From: Bacteroidales bacterium
GTDB lineage: Bacteria; Bacteroidota; Bacteroidia; Bacteroidales; UBA10428
Reading direction: 5' to 3'
DNA length: 19,433 nt
Assembly (NCBI GenBank): GCA_016926235.1
Contig: JAFGOZ010000542.1
Location: forward strand, 1 to 19,433
Shown here: piece after piece, positions 7,005-14,839 of the stretch
How positions within the stretch are numbered: the stretch's first letter is position 1
Layout: the number at the start of each line of letters is the position of its first letter
Translations under genes and position numbers: made by a program
Notes under the pieces: generated by a model
Databases searched by the model: none
What the model was told of the DNA's origin: nothing
Seen by the model: the letters and a program-made list of their open reading frames with translations, nothing else

Positions 7005-9368
7005 ATGAATAACTACTCAAATATTTTTGCGATGAAGAAAAAGGAATTGAATTTCAAAATGATTATTTGCTTACTGTTTATTATGATTTTTAACAACTTT
7101 TTATATGCTCAGACAGTTAAGCAGTATGTAACATACGGAGATCAGTCTATGCTATTGGAACAACTTCCTGAAACACCATCCTTTATTTCAGAGACTAATA
7201 GCAATGTAACCCTTACATTTGATGAAACAACAACTTATCAAACAATTGATGGTTTTGGTTATACACTAACCCAGGGTAGTGCTTATGTTATGATAACCGA
7301 AATTTCACCGGAACAACGTCATGAAGTACTTACTGAATTATTTGATCCTTCAATTGGAATTGCAGCCGGTATGGGATCGGCTTTTCTCCGAATCGGGATC
7401 GGTGCAACGGATCTAAGTCAATATGCCTATACGTATAACGACCTACCTCCCGGGGAAACAGATGAAGATCAGTCAGAATTTAGTCTGGCAGGACCCGACC
7501 TGGACTATCTTATTCCGGTATTACAGGAAATACTGATTATAAATCCGGATATTAAGATTGTAGCCCTGCCATGGACAGCTCCTGCCTGGATGAAGACAAA
7601 CGAAGCCCTGAGTGATGGTCACCTTAAACCTGAATATTACGCTTCATATACTTTGTATTTTGTTAAATACCTTCAGGCCATGCAAGGCCATGATATTCCC
7701 ATTCATTTTGTTGCACCTCAGAACGAACCGCTTAATTGTTGTAATAATCCTGCTATGCTAATGACTGCACAGGAGCAGATCGATTTCATTATGGAACTGG
7801 GACCTGCTATACAAAATGCCGGATTTTCGACTAAAATATTAACCTGGGATCATAACTGCGACGTACCGGAATATCCCTTGGAGGTGTTCGCAAGTCCGGC
7901 AGCACAATATGTCGATGGTGCAGCATGGCATTTGTATGGAGGTGATATCAGTGCTATGTCAGATGTTCATGATGCTTACCCCGAAAAAACAACATACTTT
8001 ACAGAACAATATACCAGCTCATCAGGAAGCTTTCTGGTTGATTTGGGTTGGCACATGAGAAATGTAATGATTGGCGGTACCAACAATTGGGCAAAAGCAG
8101 TTCTGGAATGGAATATTGCCGCGGACGCGAACGTAGATCCTCATACCGATGGAGGTTGTGACAATTGTCTGGGCGCCTACACCCTTGATGGAGGTAATAT
8201 AACACGTAATGTTGCATACTATATCGTTGCTCAGCTTTCAAAATTTATCAGACCAGGTGCTACAAGGGTAGCCTCAACATCATCAGATAAATTGTATTGT
8301 GCTGCATTTATTAATAACAGCATACACGGAGAAACAAGGGTTATGGTAGTATACAATGATAGCAGGGCACCCAGTGTTAATTTCAATATCGAATACCAGG
8401 GTAAGATTGTATCACTGACACTACCTAAGAAATCAGTAGGCACCTATATCTGGAATGCAGGTACCGGCGACACCGATCCCCCAACTGCTCCACAAAACCT
8501 GATTGCTGCTGAAGGCGATGGTTCGGTTAGCCTCAATTGGGATGATAATTCTGAAAGCGACCTGGCCGGATATAATATTTACAGGTCCGCAACATCGGGA
8601 AGTGGCTATAGTAAAATCAATGGTTCACTTGTGGCAGTTTCAGAATATACGGATAATAGTGTTATCAATGGAACCACTTACTATTTTGTTGTAACCGCAG
8701 TTGATTACAGCGGTAATGAATCAGCGAATTCTATGGAGGTTTCAGCTACACCTGCCGGTGGTGGCGGCGATCCCACAACCATGCATATTGAGGATATTAT
8801 TAAAATTACACAAAATACAGGTGGAGGTAATAAGATCGGGATTGCAACAGTCACCGTTTATAGTGATCTAGGAACGGCCGTTTCAAACGCAACGGTTACA
8901 GGAACTTTTTCAGGCGATTATAATGAAATCCATTCAGGTGTCACCGGAATTGATGGTACGGTAACCCTGGAAACCAACAGTACCAAAAAAGGTGTGATCA
9001 GCTTTGATTTTTGTGTTGATGACATTACACATGCGACACTCACTTATGACCCCTTATCAAATGTTATCACCTGTACTTCAGAGAAATCCGGAATTGAAAT
9101 GATCAGTGATAATAACCTGGATCCTTATAGTATTAAAATATTTCCTAATCCGGTGGTTGGTAACAAAATGCTGACGGTAGTTTTTAATGGAGAAGTGCAA
9201 AATGGTGCTGTAAGGATCATGGATATAATAGGAAACACAGTTTATAAGAATATTGAAATCTCCGGTTATGCCACTGAGATTTCTGTTGAGGATCTGCCGA
9301 CCGGTATGTATAATCTTTCTGTAATCAGCGAAAAAGGTACATTCAATTTAAAACTGATAGTCAGATAA
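7005..9368 (+). CDS. Secreted GH30-family glycoside hydrolase with FN3, Ig-like and T9SS domains
   Basis: A 787-residue secreted enzyme predicted to hydrolyse beta-glycosidic bonds. A signal peptide precedes FLYAQ at about residues 32-36; starting at the internal ATG at 7032 would give a more ordinary signal peptide, and I cannot decide between the starts. The GH30 catalytic region covers about residues 50-480: QTIDGFGYTLTQGSA near its start, GSAFLRIGIGATDLS, VALPWTAPAWMKTN, the acid/base Glu241 in APQNEP, and the nucleophile candidate Glu334 in YFTEQYTSS. A fibronectin type III domain follows at about 490-582, then a Gly-rich linker, an Ig-like (invasin-type) domain at about 590-695, and a type IX secretion sorting domain at about 702-787 (YSIKIFPNPV ... 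PTGMYNLSV). The family includes glucosylceramidase, beta-1,6-glucanase, xylanase and others; the substrate cannot be fixed from this. No SusC/SusD pair is adjacent. Confidence 0.92.
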   Translation: MNNYSNIFAMKKKELNFKMIICLLFIMIFNNFLYAQTVKQYVTYGDQSMLLEQLPETPSFISETNSNVTLTFDETTTYQTIDGFGYTLTQGSAYVMITEISPEQRHEVLTELFDPSIGIAAGMGSAFLRIGIGATDLSQYAYTYNDLPPGETDEDQSEFSLAGPDLDYLIPVLQEILIINPDIKIVALPWTAPAWMKTNEALSDGHLKPEYYASYTLYFVKYLQAMQGHDIPIHFVAPQNEPLNCCNNPAMLMTAQEQIDFIMELGPAIQNAGFSTKILTWDHNCDVPEYPLEVFASPAAQYVDGAAWHLYGGDISAMSDVHDAYPEKTTYFTEQYTSSSGSFLVDLGWHMRNVMIGGTNNWAKAVLEWNIAADANVDPHTDGGCDNCLGAYTLDGGNITRNVAYYIVAQLSKFIRPGATRVASTSSDKLYCAAFINNSIHGETRVMVVYNDSRAPSVNFNIEYQGKIVSLTLPKKSVGTYIWNAGTGDTDPPTAPQNLIAAEGDGSVSLNWDDNSESDLAGYNIYRSATSGSGYSKINGSLVAVSEYTDNSVINGTTYYFVVTAVDYSGNESANSMEVSATPAGGGGDPTTMHIEDIIKITQNTGGGNKIGIATVTVYSDLGTAVSNATVTGTFSGDYNEIHSGVTGIDGTVTLETNSTKKGVISFDFCVDDITHATLTYDPLSNVITCTSEKSGIEMISDNNLDPYSIKIFPNPVVGNKMLTVVFNGEVQNGAVRIMDIIGNTVYKNIEISGYATEISVEDLPTGMYNLSVISEKGTFNLKLIVR

Positions 9369-9419
9369 AATAGTTTAGTTGGGTTCTAATATCAAGTTTT
9401 ATTATTAGTGATTATTTTG

Positions 9420-9460
9420 AAAAAAGGGCTGTCCTTAAAGTATAAGAGACAGCCCCAAAT
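9420..9460 (-). terminator. Intrinsic terminator between convergent genes
   Basis: GGGCTGTC at 9427-9434 pairs with GACAGCCC at 9449-9456. Read on the minus strand the stem is followed by a run of T (the A run at 9421-9426), so it is best suited to ending the barrel-protein transcript from 10154-9516. On the + strand the stem is followed by AAATATTTA, a weaker tail, so it may also slow the GH30 transcript. Confidence 0.85.
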
Positions 9461-9515
9461 ATTTATATAAAGTTATTTCAGACTTTAGACTTTCTTAAGT
9501 CGGTTTAAATTATTT

Positions 9516-10154
9516 CTAGAAAAAGAAAGCACCTGTTATCTGGATGTTTGAGTTTGTATTTTTGTCATCAGGAGTTTCACCATCATACTTAGGATTCAAA
9601 TTCCCTAATCCAAGTCCGTAAAGTAACTGGATCTGAACAGGTCCTGTTTTGAATCCGGCACCAAAGTTTAGTCCAAAATCCAACCTATTCATAGGTATCT
9701 TATCTTCATCTGCATCAACTATATCACCTACGAACTGAATGTCTGTTTCTTCCGTTTCTCCTTCATATTCAAATTTAGCTTTACCGGAAACGCCAATGCC
9801 AACATAAGGTCCGGCTATGATTTGTAAAGCATTGTCCCCGATAGGAATACCATAATAAACATTTACAGGAACCTCAACATAAAAAAGATTAATTTTACCA
9901 GTAGCAGGGTCTACATCCATTTTTGCTCCTTTAGTTGAAAGCAATAATGAAGGCTGAATGCCAATTGCCCCAAGTTCAATGTCAGTAGTTAAACCAATCT
10001 GAAATCCTGGTTTTATTTTCATATCTTCCGTGTCATCTCCCGCAATGTTCGAAAGGTTTAAACCTGCTTTTACTCCAAAGCTGACTTGTCCGAAAGTACA
10101 TACGCTTAAGAAAATCAGGACCAATAAAACAGATAATTTCTTTGAATTTTTCAT
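9516..10154 (-). CDS. Outer-membrane beta-barrel protein (porin family, PF13568-like)
   Basis: A 212-residue outer-membrane protein. The signal peptide is residues 1-22 (MKNSKKLSVLLVLIFLSVCT, FG) with cleavage likely before QVSFGVKAG. The mature start VSFGVKAGLNLSNIAGDD is the hallmark of the PF13568-type barrels common in this phylum. Strands such as GFQIGLTTDIELGAIGIQPS, YVEVPVNVYYGIP and RLDFGLNFGAGFKTG alternate hydrophobic and small residues, with acidic loops between them, and the chain ends in aromatic residues (GAFFF), as expected for recognition by the BAM complex. The length is normal. It follows the LolA-like gene of the DAR cluster by 125 bases on the same strand; I see no terminator between them, so readthrough is possible, but a link to the cluster is not shown. 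No specific function is assignable. Confidence 0.88.
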   Translation of the reverse strand: MKNSKKLSVLLVLIFLSVCTFGQVSFGVKAGLNLSNIAGDDTEDMKIKPGFQIGLTTDIELGAIGIQPSLLLSTKGAKMDVDPATGKINLFYVEVPVNVYYGIPIGDNALQIIAGPYVGIGVSGKAKFEYEGETEETDIQFVGDIVDADEDKIPMNRLDFGLNFGAGFKTGPVQIQLLYGLGLGNLNPKYDGETPDDKNTNSNIQITGAFFF

Positions 10155-10279
10155 AACTAATAATGTTTAGGTTAAATTAAAACAAGGGTTAAATATACAT
10201 AGTTAAAGCAATATTAAAATATTTTTTTTAAACAATGAATGTTAATAAAAGAGATATACAAAATCTATTAAATAATATT

Positions 10280-10915
10280 TTAAAATAAATCATCTGAAAA
10301 AACTGGATTAATAGTATAATTATAAAAAGTAATGAGCGTAAAATCCTGTGTAGGTTCGTTAATTCGTATGGACTTCAGAATAATATTATGTTTACTAAAA
10401 AGAAGGTTGATCTGGGAAATGATCTCTCTTACCTGCTGATCTTCTGGCACCAGACTTAGCAGATATTCTTCATCATTTTCACTGATTGAAGTACTGAATT
10501 CTTCTGGAGAGTTAAAGTTACCGCTTAACATTTCAGGAAGCATTCGGTTGATGTAATCGAAATATTTGTTTTCACGCTTTTTAAACTCTGAATTGTTATT
10601 GTCGAGCTTTACTTCACCATCAACAACAATTACCTTGTATTGAAACGGTTCTGTATACTCCCAGCGGATCTTATTCTTATTCTTCATGTAGAATTTTCCT
10701 TCCGAATCAACAAACGCTGAAAGATATGTTATGTATTTGCTCTGTTTAAAATTACATTGTAACGAGTGGATTTGTTGTGATCGCTGTTCGAATAATTCCT
10801 TTATAGTATTGGGATTTTCAACACTTCGAAATATATTTTCCTGGCCATAAGCAGTTACAACCCCGGCTATCAGTATCATTGTCCCAATTACAGAATTTAC
10901 TATCGATTTAAACAC
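10280..10915 (-). CDS. LolA-like periplasmic carrier, last gene of the DAR cluster
   Basis: A 211-residue exported protein with a signal peptide at about residues 1-24 (GTMILIAGVVTAYG, then QEN). The LolA fold is visible in IHSLQCNFKQSKYITYLSAF, followed by SEGKFYMKNKNKIRWEYTEP, which matches the G-x-F-x-x-x-x-x-x-x-x-RWEY-x-x-P pattern of LolA. Lipoprotein carriers of this type recur in aryl-polyene and flexirubin clusters, where they are thought to ferry the lipid product or an intermediate through the periplasm. The start taken here is GTG at 10913-10915, overlapping the end of the upstream KS-like gene by eight bases; the next ATG is codon 13 and would leave a very short signal peptide. 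The protein is not a close copy of the other LolA-like protein at 5944-6678. Confidence 0.87.
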   Translation of the reverse strand: MFKSIVNSVIGTMILIAGVVTAYGQENIFRSVENPNTIKELFEQRSQQIHSLQCNFKQSKYITYLSAFVDSEGKFYMKNKNKIRWEYTEPFQYKVIVVDGEVKLDNNNSEFKKRENKYFDYINRMLPEMLSGNFNSPEEFSTSISENDEEYLLSLVPEDQQVREIISQINLLFSKHNIILKSIRINEPTQDFTLITFYNYTINPVFSDDLF

Positions 10916-11966
10916 GTTTCAGTAATATTATAGAATGTTCTTTGACAGAGCCATGGTTATAGATCAATATATGTTCAGGATCCCGTTCTTTTTTGTTTAA
11001 TAATGCGTGTGCAGGGATGTTACCGGATATCAGTATCTTTATCGCAAACCACATTCCGAATGAGCTTGCTGTATCGTATTCACCGCACATATGTTTATAA
11101 TACGCATGACTGGATTCTGAAAAATATTGACCGGCTAAATCCTTGCAGGTTTTATTTACCCGGGCATCTCCGTTTATTCCTGATATAAAAACATCAACAT
11201 CATTGAATGTAAGGTTATGTCTTTTAAGTGTATCATTTATCCAACCGGCAATCTGTTCGGTTGTGGCAGTTTTGTGCATGCTTTCTGTCAGCATGAGCTC
11301 GGCATAGTTTTTATCAGATTTGATGCTGGAAAGTACAAAATATGCTGTTCCTTCACCTGCAATGGCACCATGCAGTGTACTTGCTGTTATATCTGATTTC
11401 TGTATTGAAGAATCCCTGAAAATACCAACTCCTTTTTTAAGCTCGTAATTTTCTTTTGTTATCTCATCAAATCCGCCAACTAAAATGTTAGTGATGTTGT
11501 TTTCTTTGAATAAAAGAAAACTGTCAAGTAATGCATGCTCAAAAGAAAGTGTTTTTTGAACATACAGCATGTTGTGCTCATGGCATTTATATTTCAGTGC
11601 AACCAACGCACCTATTGAGTTGTGTGTTGACTGTACAAAAGCGGTAGGGGGTAAAAGGCCTTCTTCAGAATGGAGAATGTTATGCAGAAATTTTTCCGTG
11701 TCTTCCACACATCCAAGACCGGTACCTGAAATAATTGCATCGGGTTTTTCTATTTCAGCTTCATTGATGGCTTCAATTGCACAGGCAGCTCCCATTTTGA
11801 GGAGTTTACTCATGCGCCGTCTTTCAATTGGGTTGAAATAGTCCTTAAAATCCGGTAAAGCACACTGATAATATGGTTGATATTCCTTGAGACTGTTAGG
11901 AACTCTTTCAGCAAGAAATGTATCCTGCGGAGAAATTGCCTGCGCCGATCGAATAAAAATCTGCAT
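10908..11966 (-). CDS. Ketosynthase-like protein without catalytic cysteine (chain-length-factor-like)
   Basis: A 352-residue member of the thiolase/ketosynthase fold (PF13723-like), shorter than a normal KAS II (about 400-415). Landmarks are PIERRRMSKLLKMGAACAI at about 46-64, ISGTGLGCVEDTEKF at about 79-93 and TAFVQSTHNSIGALVALKYK at about 108-127. By eye, the position of the nucleophile (TACSSSA in the neighbouring KS) reads TLSFEHA at 139-145, so Ser141 replaces Cys. The first catalytic His region reads FISGINGDARVN, without His; the second region keeps a His (KHMCGEYDTASS). This matches the KS-beta/chain length factor idea: a non-condensing partner that dimerises with the active KS. The start lies one base after the stop of that KS gene, supporting a stoichiometric pair. 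Confidence 0.83.
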   Translation of the reverse strand: MQIFIRSAQAISPQDTFLAERVPNSLKEYQPYYQCALPDFKDYFNPIERRRMSKLLKMGAACAIEAINEAEIEKPDAIISGTGLGCVEDTEKFLHNILHSEEGLLPPTAFVQSTHNSIGALVALKYKCHEHNMLYVQKTLSFEHALLDSFLLFKENNITNILVGGFDEITKENYELKKGVGIFRDSSIQKSDITASTLHGAIAGEGTAYFVLSSIKSDKNYAELMLTESMHKTATTEQIAGWINDTLKRHNLTFNDVDVFISGINGDARVNKTCKDLAGQYFSESSHAYYKHMCGEYDTASSFGMWFAIKILISGNIPAHALLNKKERDPEHILIYNHGSVKEHSIILLKRV

Positions 11967-11967
11967 A

Positions 11968-13158
11968 TTAATTTCTTGAAAAGATTAATGTTGTATCATT
12001 CCCTCCGAACCCAAAAGAATTGGACATCACGTGTTTTATTTGGGTATTCTCTACAAGATGTCTTTCAGGGTAAAGGCCTAATTTTTTAATGGGCTTACTA
12101 AAATTGAGGTTGGGGAAGATTAATTGGTCCCTTATGGAAAGAACTGAATATACTGCTTCAATTCCTCCGGCAGCACCAAGGGTATGTCCGGTAAATGACT
12201 TTGTTGAACTGAATGGAGGTAAATATTCCTTAAAAATACTTTTCAAAGCCATTCCTTCCGACAAATCATTATTCTCAGTACCAGTTCCATGAACATTAAT
12301 ATAACTGATATCTGAAGGTGACAAACCTGCACAACGTATTGCATTTCGAATACTTAGCTTAGCTCCTGTACCTTCTTCTGAAGAAGCAGTCTGATGAAAT
12401 GCATCGTTAGCATTGGCATATCCCGATACTAGACACAGAGGTGATTTACCCTGCTCTTCTACGATCTTTTCGGACTCTAAAACAACAAATCCTGCACCTT
12501 CTCCCAGATTCAGGCCGTCACGGTCCTCATCAAAAGGTTTGCAACCTTCCTTTGCGAGAATGAATAAACTTCTAAATCCGTTTAGCGTGAATTTAGATAA
12601 TGAATCATAACCGCCTGCAACAACCCTGTCGAGCATTCCCATTTTTATCATTCGCACACCTTGCATTATGGCATTGGCACTAGATGAACATGCGGTATTG
12701 ATTGTAGTAATAAAATCTGAAATGTTCAGATAATCCGCAATTTGTTCTGTAATAGAACCGCAGCTGTGTGATTTAATAAAATCGGTGTTTTTATTCGGGT
12801 TATAGTAATACTTCTCAGTTTTATCCATTCCTCCGACAGTTGTGCCGGCTATAAGACCTGTCCTGTATTTTTTATCAGAACCTGTAAAAGAATTATTATA
12901 AGCTTCTTTAGCTGCTTTTATTGCAAGTAACGTAGTACGTGGATAAATAAGATGGGGATCGATATTCAATTGACCGGCAAGTTCCTGATTTATAATTTTA
13001 ATTTCACCTGCCAGGTATTCATCACGATATTTTGTTTCCAGAATATCCAGCTTACCAATTCCGGATTTATATGATTTCAGAGAATTCAGGTTTTCTTCAA
13101 CATTACTCCCAATAGCGGAAGTTATTCCAATACTGGTAATATAAACCCGGTTATTCAT
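11968..13158 (-). CDS. Beta-ketoacyl-ACP synthase, KAS II (FabF) type
   Basis: A 396-residue elongating ketosynthase that condenses malonyl-ACP with an acyl chain. The triad is complete: Cys157 in NTACSSSANAI, His290 in NVHGTGTENND, and His325 in FTGHTLGAAGGIE, with Lys320 just before. The C-terminal SNSFGFGGNDTTLIF is a textbook FabF ending. It is placed after a dedicated ACP gene (eight-base gap) and one base before the chain-length-factor-like gene, the order seen in type II polyketide and aryl-polyene systems. It would build the acyl chain(s) used by DarB, or an acyl group attached later. The chain length and degree of reduction cannot be read from sequence; no ketoreductase or dehydratase gene accompanies it here. 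Confidence 0.95.
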   Translation of the reverse strand: MNNRVYITSIGITSAIGSNVEENLNSLKSYKSGIGKLDILETKYRDEYLAGEIKIINQELAGQLNIDPHLIYPRTTLLAIKAAKEAYNNSFTGSDKKYRTGLIAGTTVGGMDKTEKYYYNPNKNTDFIKSHSCGSITEQIADYLNISDFITTINTACSSSANAIMQGVRMIKMGMLDRVVAGGYDSLSKFTLNGFRSLFILAKEGCKPFDEDRDGLNLGEGAGFVVLESEKIVEEQGKSPLCLVSGYANANDAFHQTASSEEGTGAKLSIRNAIRCAGLSPSDISYINVHGTGTENNDLSEGMALKSIFKEYLPPFSSTKSFTGHTLGAAGGIEAVYSVLSIRDQLIFPNLNFSKPIKKLGLYPERHLVENTQIKHVMSNSFGFGGNDTTLIFSRN

Positions 13159-13166
13159 TTATATGG

Positions 13167-13427
13167 TTAACTTTTCTTCTGGTTTTCAGTAATAAACTGA
13201 GCCATAGTCTCAATGGAGGTAAAAATCTTTTTCCCTTCTGACGGATCATTTATTTTAATCCCGTATTCTCTTTCCAGCAAAACTATCAATTCAAGTGCAT
13301 CAATCGAATCTAATCCTAACCCATCACCAAACAAAGGTTCTTTCTCATCAATATCATCCGGACTTAAATCTTCGAGATTAAGTTGTTCTATGACCTGTTC
13401 TTTCAGTTTCTTAATTAATTCCTGCAT
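13167..13427 (-). CDS. Acyl carrier protein
   Basis: An 86-residue acidic carrier protein. Ser41 in the GDGLGLDSIDALELIVLLE motif is the site for the 4'-phosphopantetheine arm, and the predicted four-helix pattern and length fit the ACP family. It is not the usual FabF-linked acpP: the motif region LGLDSIDALEL is of the type found in dedicated aryl-polyene/flexirubin clusters. It probably carries the growing chain for the ketosynthase pair downstream, and may also be the donor for the BtrH-like transferase. No phosphopantetheinyl transferase gene is in the window, so activation must rely on an enzyme encoded elsewhere. A 131-base gap separates it from the ABC permease gene and contains a candidate promoter. 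Confidence 0.95.
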   Translation of the reverse strand: MQELIKKLKEQVIEQLNLEDLSPDDIDEKEPLFGDGLGLDSIDALELIVLLEREYGIKINDPSEGKKIFTSIETMAQFITENQKKS

Positions 13428-13469
13428 TATTATTTATTTTCAGTTTAATTATTCTTTTCAAAAATGCTG

Positions 13470-13500
13470 CTAAATTAATACAATTAGCAAGTTTGACAAA
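13470..13500 (-). promoter_or_regulatory. Candidate promoter of the ACP-KS-CLF-LolA unit
   Basis: Read on the minus strand: TTTG (13500-13497), a 19-base spacer, then TAATTTAG (13477-13470), one mismatch from the Bacteroidetes -7 consensus TAnnTTTG. It sits 43 bases before the ACP start. The only wide gap inside the cluster makes a second promoter plausible. No experiment supports it. Confidence 0.4.
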
Positions 13501-13502
13501 CT
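13490..13502. promoter_or_regulatory. Short palindrome over the -33 element
   Basis: AGTTTG at 13490-13495, a single A, and CAAACT at 13497-13502 form a perfect inverted repeat that covers the proposed -33 TTTG of the ACP promoter. This is a suitable place for a repressor. The arms are six bases only. Confidence 0.3.
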
Positions 13503-13558
13503 GACTTTTTCTTAGAAACGTACTATATATATTTTATGTTTATTACTTAATACCGCGT

Positions 13559-14839
13559 TTACTGATTTGTAGATATAAATTTTCTGAAAAGTATACTGAT
13601 AATGGTGCATATAATGTAAAAAACAATAAGCTTTACAACTTCAGGTAATATTTCTAAAGAATTGGAATGTCTCAATAAAACATCATAATATCCCTGGATA
13701 CCCCAGTTCATAGGTGATATCTCAGATATTTTTCTCATCATCGGAGGCATTACCGTTACAGGGACCCAAACACCCCCGACAGCTGCAAGAATTACAGTGG
13801 ATACCGAACCGAATGTAGAAGCCTGAATCTGGGTTGATGCAACATTGCCAATTACTATTCCATATCCTGTTGCTGCAAGTGCACTGGCAATTGATATAAG
13901 CAGTAGTGCAAGCCAATTGTCTCCTATCTGTAAGCGGGGTAGACTGAGCAATGGCATAATATATATACCAACAACCAGTATAAGTAATGCCTGGATCAGA
14001 CAAATGATTACAAAGATTACCGATTTACCACTGATTATGGTGAAGTAACTGACAGGTATGGTTTTAAGTCTTGCCATACATCCATCGGTTCTTTCTTTGA
14101 TTATATTTCCTGCTATGGGAATGCATATAAGAAACATACCAAACAGTGCCCATGCCGGAACATTATGCTGAACCGAATTGGGCAGGATACCCGCCGTATA
14201 TTCTGATACCATATCTACATCGAAACTGAGTATAGGTTTTTCAGGGTATTTCACATTGGTAACCTGGTTTGTCATAGCATCAATAACCTTTGAATATGTT
14301 TCGAAAATTATTCTTGTCTCTGTCTGCGATGCAAATTCAACCAATTTACTTTTAGTTAGATTTTGAAAACTTGTTTTTGTAATAGGATCAAAAAAAAGCT
14401 TTATAACTGCCTGTTCATCCTTGGTTTTACTCTGTGTTGAAATCGAAAAAGGTAGTTGTTGACGGACAATTGCAACTGCTCTGGCTTTAATTTTTTGGGT
14501 AGTGTTTTCCGGAATATATATTCCTATCTGGTATTTCCCTTTTGCTACATTTCTTCTTGCATGTTCAAGCAAAGAGCTGTCATCGCCGATTTGTGCAGTT
14601 ACTTCAAAAATATTTGATTTCATTATACCTTCCCTGAAATGTTTTCCCAGTTCATCTCCGTCGAAATCTATTACCACAACTTTAATTTTACTTTCCAGAA
14701 TATTTTGAAATGTTCTGTGCTGGAGCAAAGTAAGTACAATTACCAGGGCAAGTGGCATAATAAAAAGTAAGGCAACCCCTTCAATATCTCTTATCAGAAG
14801 AATACCTTCTTTATATATCGATACAAGCAGTTTCTTCAT
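13559..14839 (-). CDS. ABC-2 type transporter permease
   Basis: A 426-residue inner-membrane exporter subunit. A first helix lies at about residues 20-39 (GVALLFIMPLALVIVLTLLQ), then a large extracytoplasmic domain to about residue 225 containing KVVVIDFDGDELGKHFREGI, and five or six helices from about residue 230 to 420, including ALFGMFLICIPIAGNIIKER, SVIFVIICLIQALLILVVGI and a final KLIVFYIICTIISILFRKF. The loop NIIKERTDGCMARLKTIPVS is the typical ABC-2 cytoplasmic region before the transport helices. Its ATG overlaps the stop of the ATPase gene by one base (TAATG), so the two are translationally coupled. Likely substrate: the lipid product of the DAR cluster or a precursor, inferred from context. 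This takes the place of the MMPL exporter often found in related clusters. Confidence 0.93.
   Translation of the reverse strand: MKKLLVSIYKEGILLIRDIEGVALLFIMPLALVIVLTLLQHRTFQNILESKIKVVVIDFDGDELGKHFREGIMKSNIFEVTAQIGDDSSLLEHARRNVAKGKYQIGIYIPENTTQKIKARAVAIVRQQLPFSISTQSKTKDEQAVIKLFFDPITKTSFQNLTKSKLVEFASQTETRIIFETYSKVIDAMTNQVTNVKYPEKPILSFDVDMVSEYTAGILPNSVQHNVPAWALFGMFLICIPIAGNIIKERTDGCMARLKTIPVSYFTIISGKSVIFVIICLIQALLILVVGIYIMPLLSLPRLQIGDNWLALLLISIASALAATGYGIVIGNVASTQIQASTFGSVSTVILAAVGGVWVPVTVMPPMMRKISEISPMNWGIQGYYDVLLRHSNSLEILPEVVKLIVFYIICTIISILFRKFISTNQ

Noticed and set aside
9427..9456. Hairpin considered as a riboswitch or small RNA
   Set aside because: A simple 8-bp stem with an adjacent T run on the minus strand between convergent genes is fully explained as a terminator.
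13722..14003. Minus-strand 93-codon frame rich in Cys, within the ABC-2 permease gene
   Set aside because: It is an alternative frame of the permease; the Cys and Trp content reflects frame-shifted codons, not a metal-binding protein.
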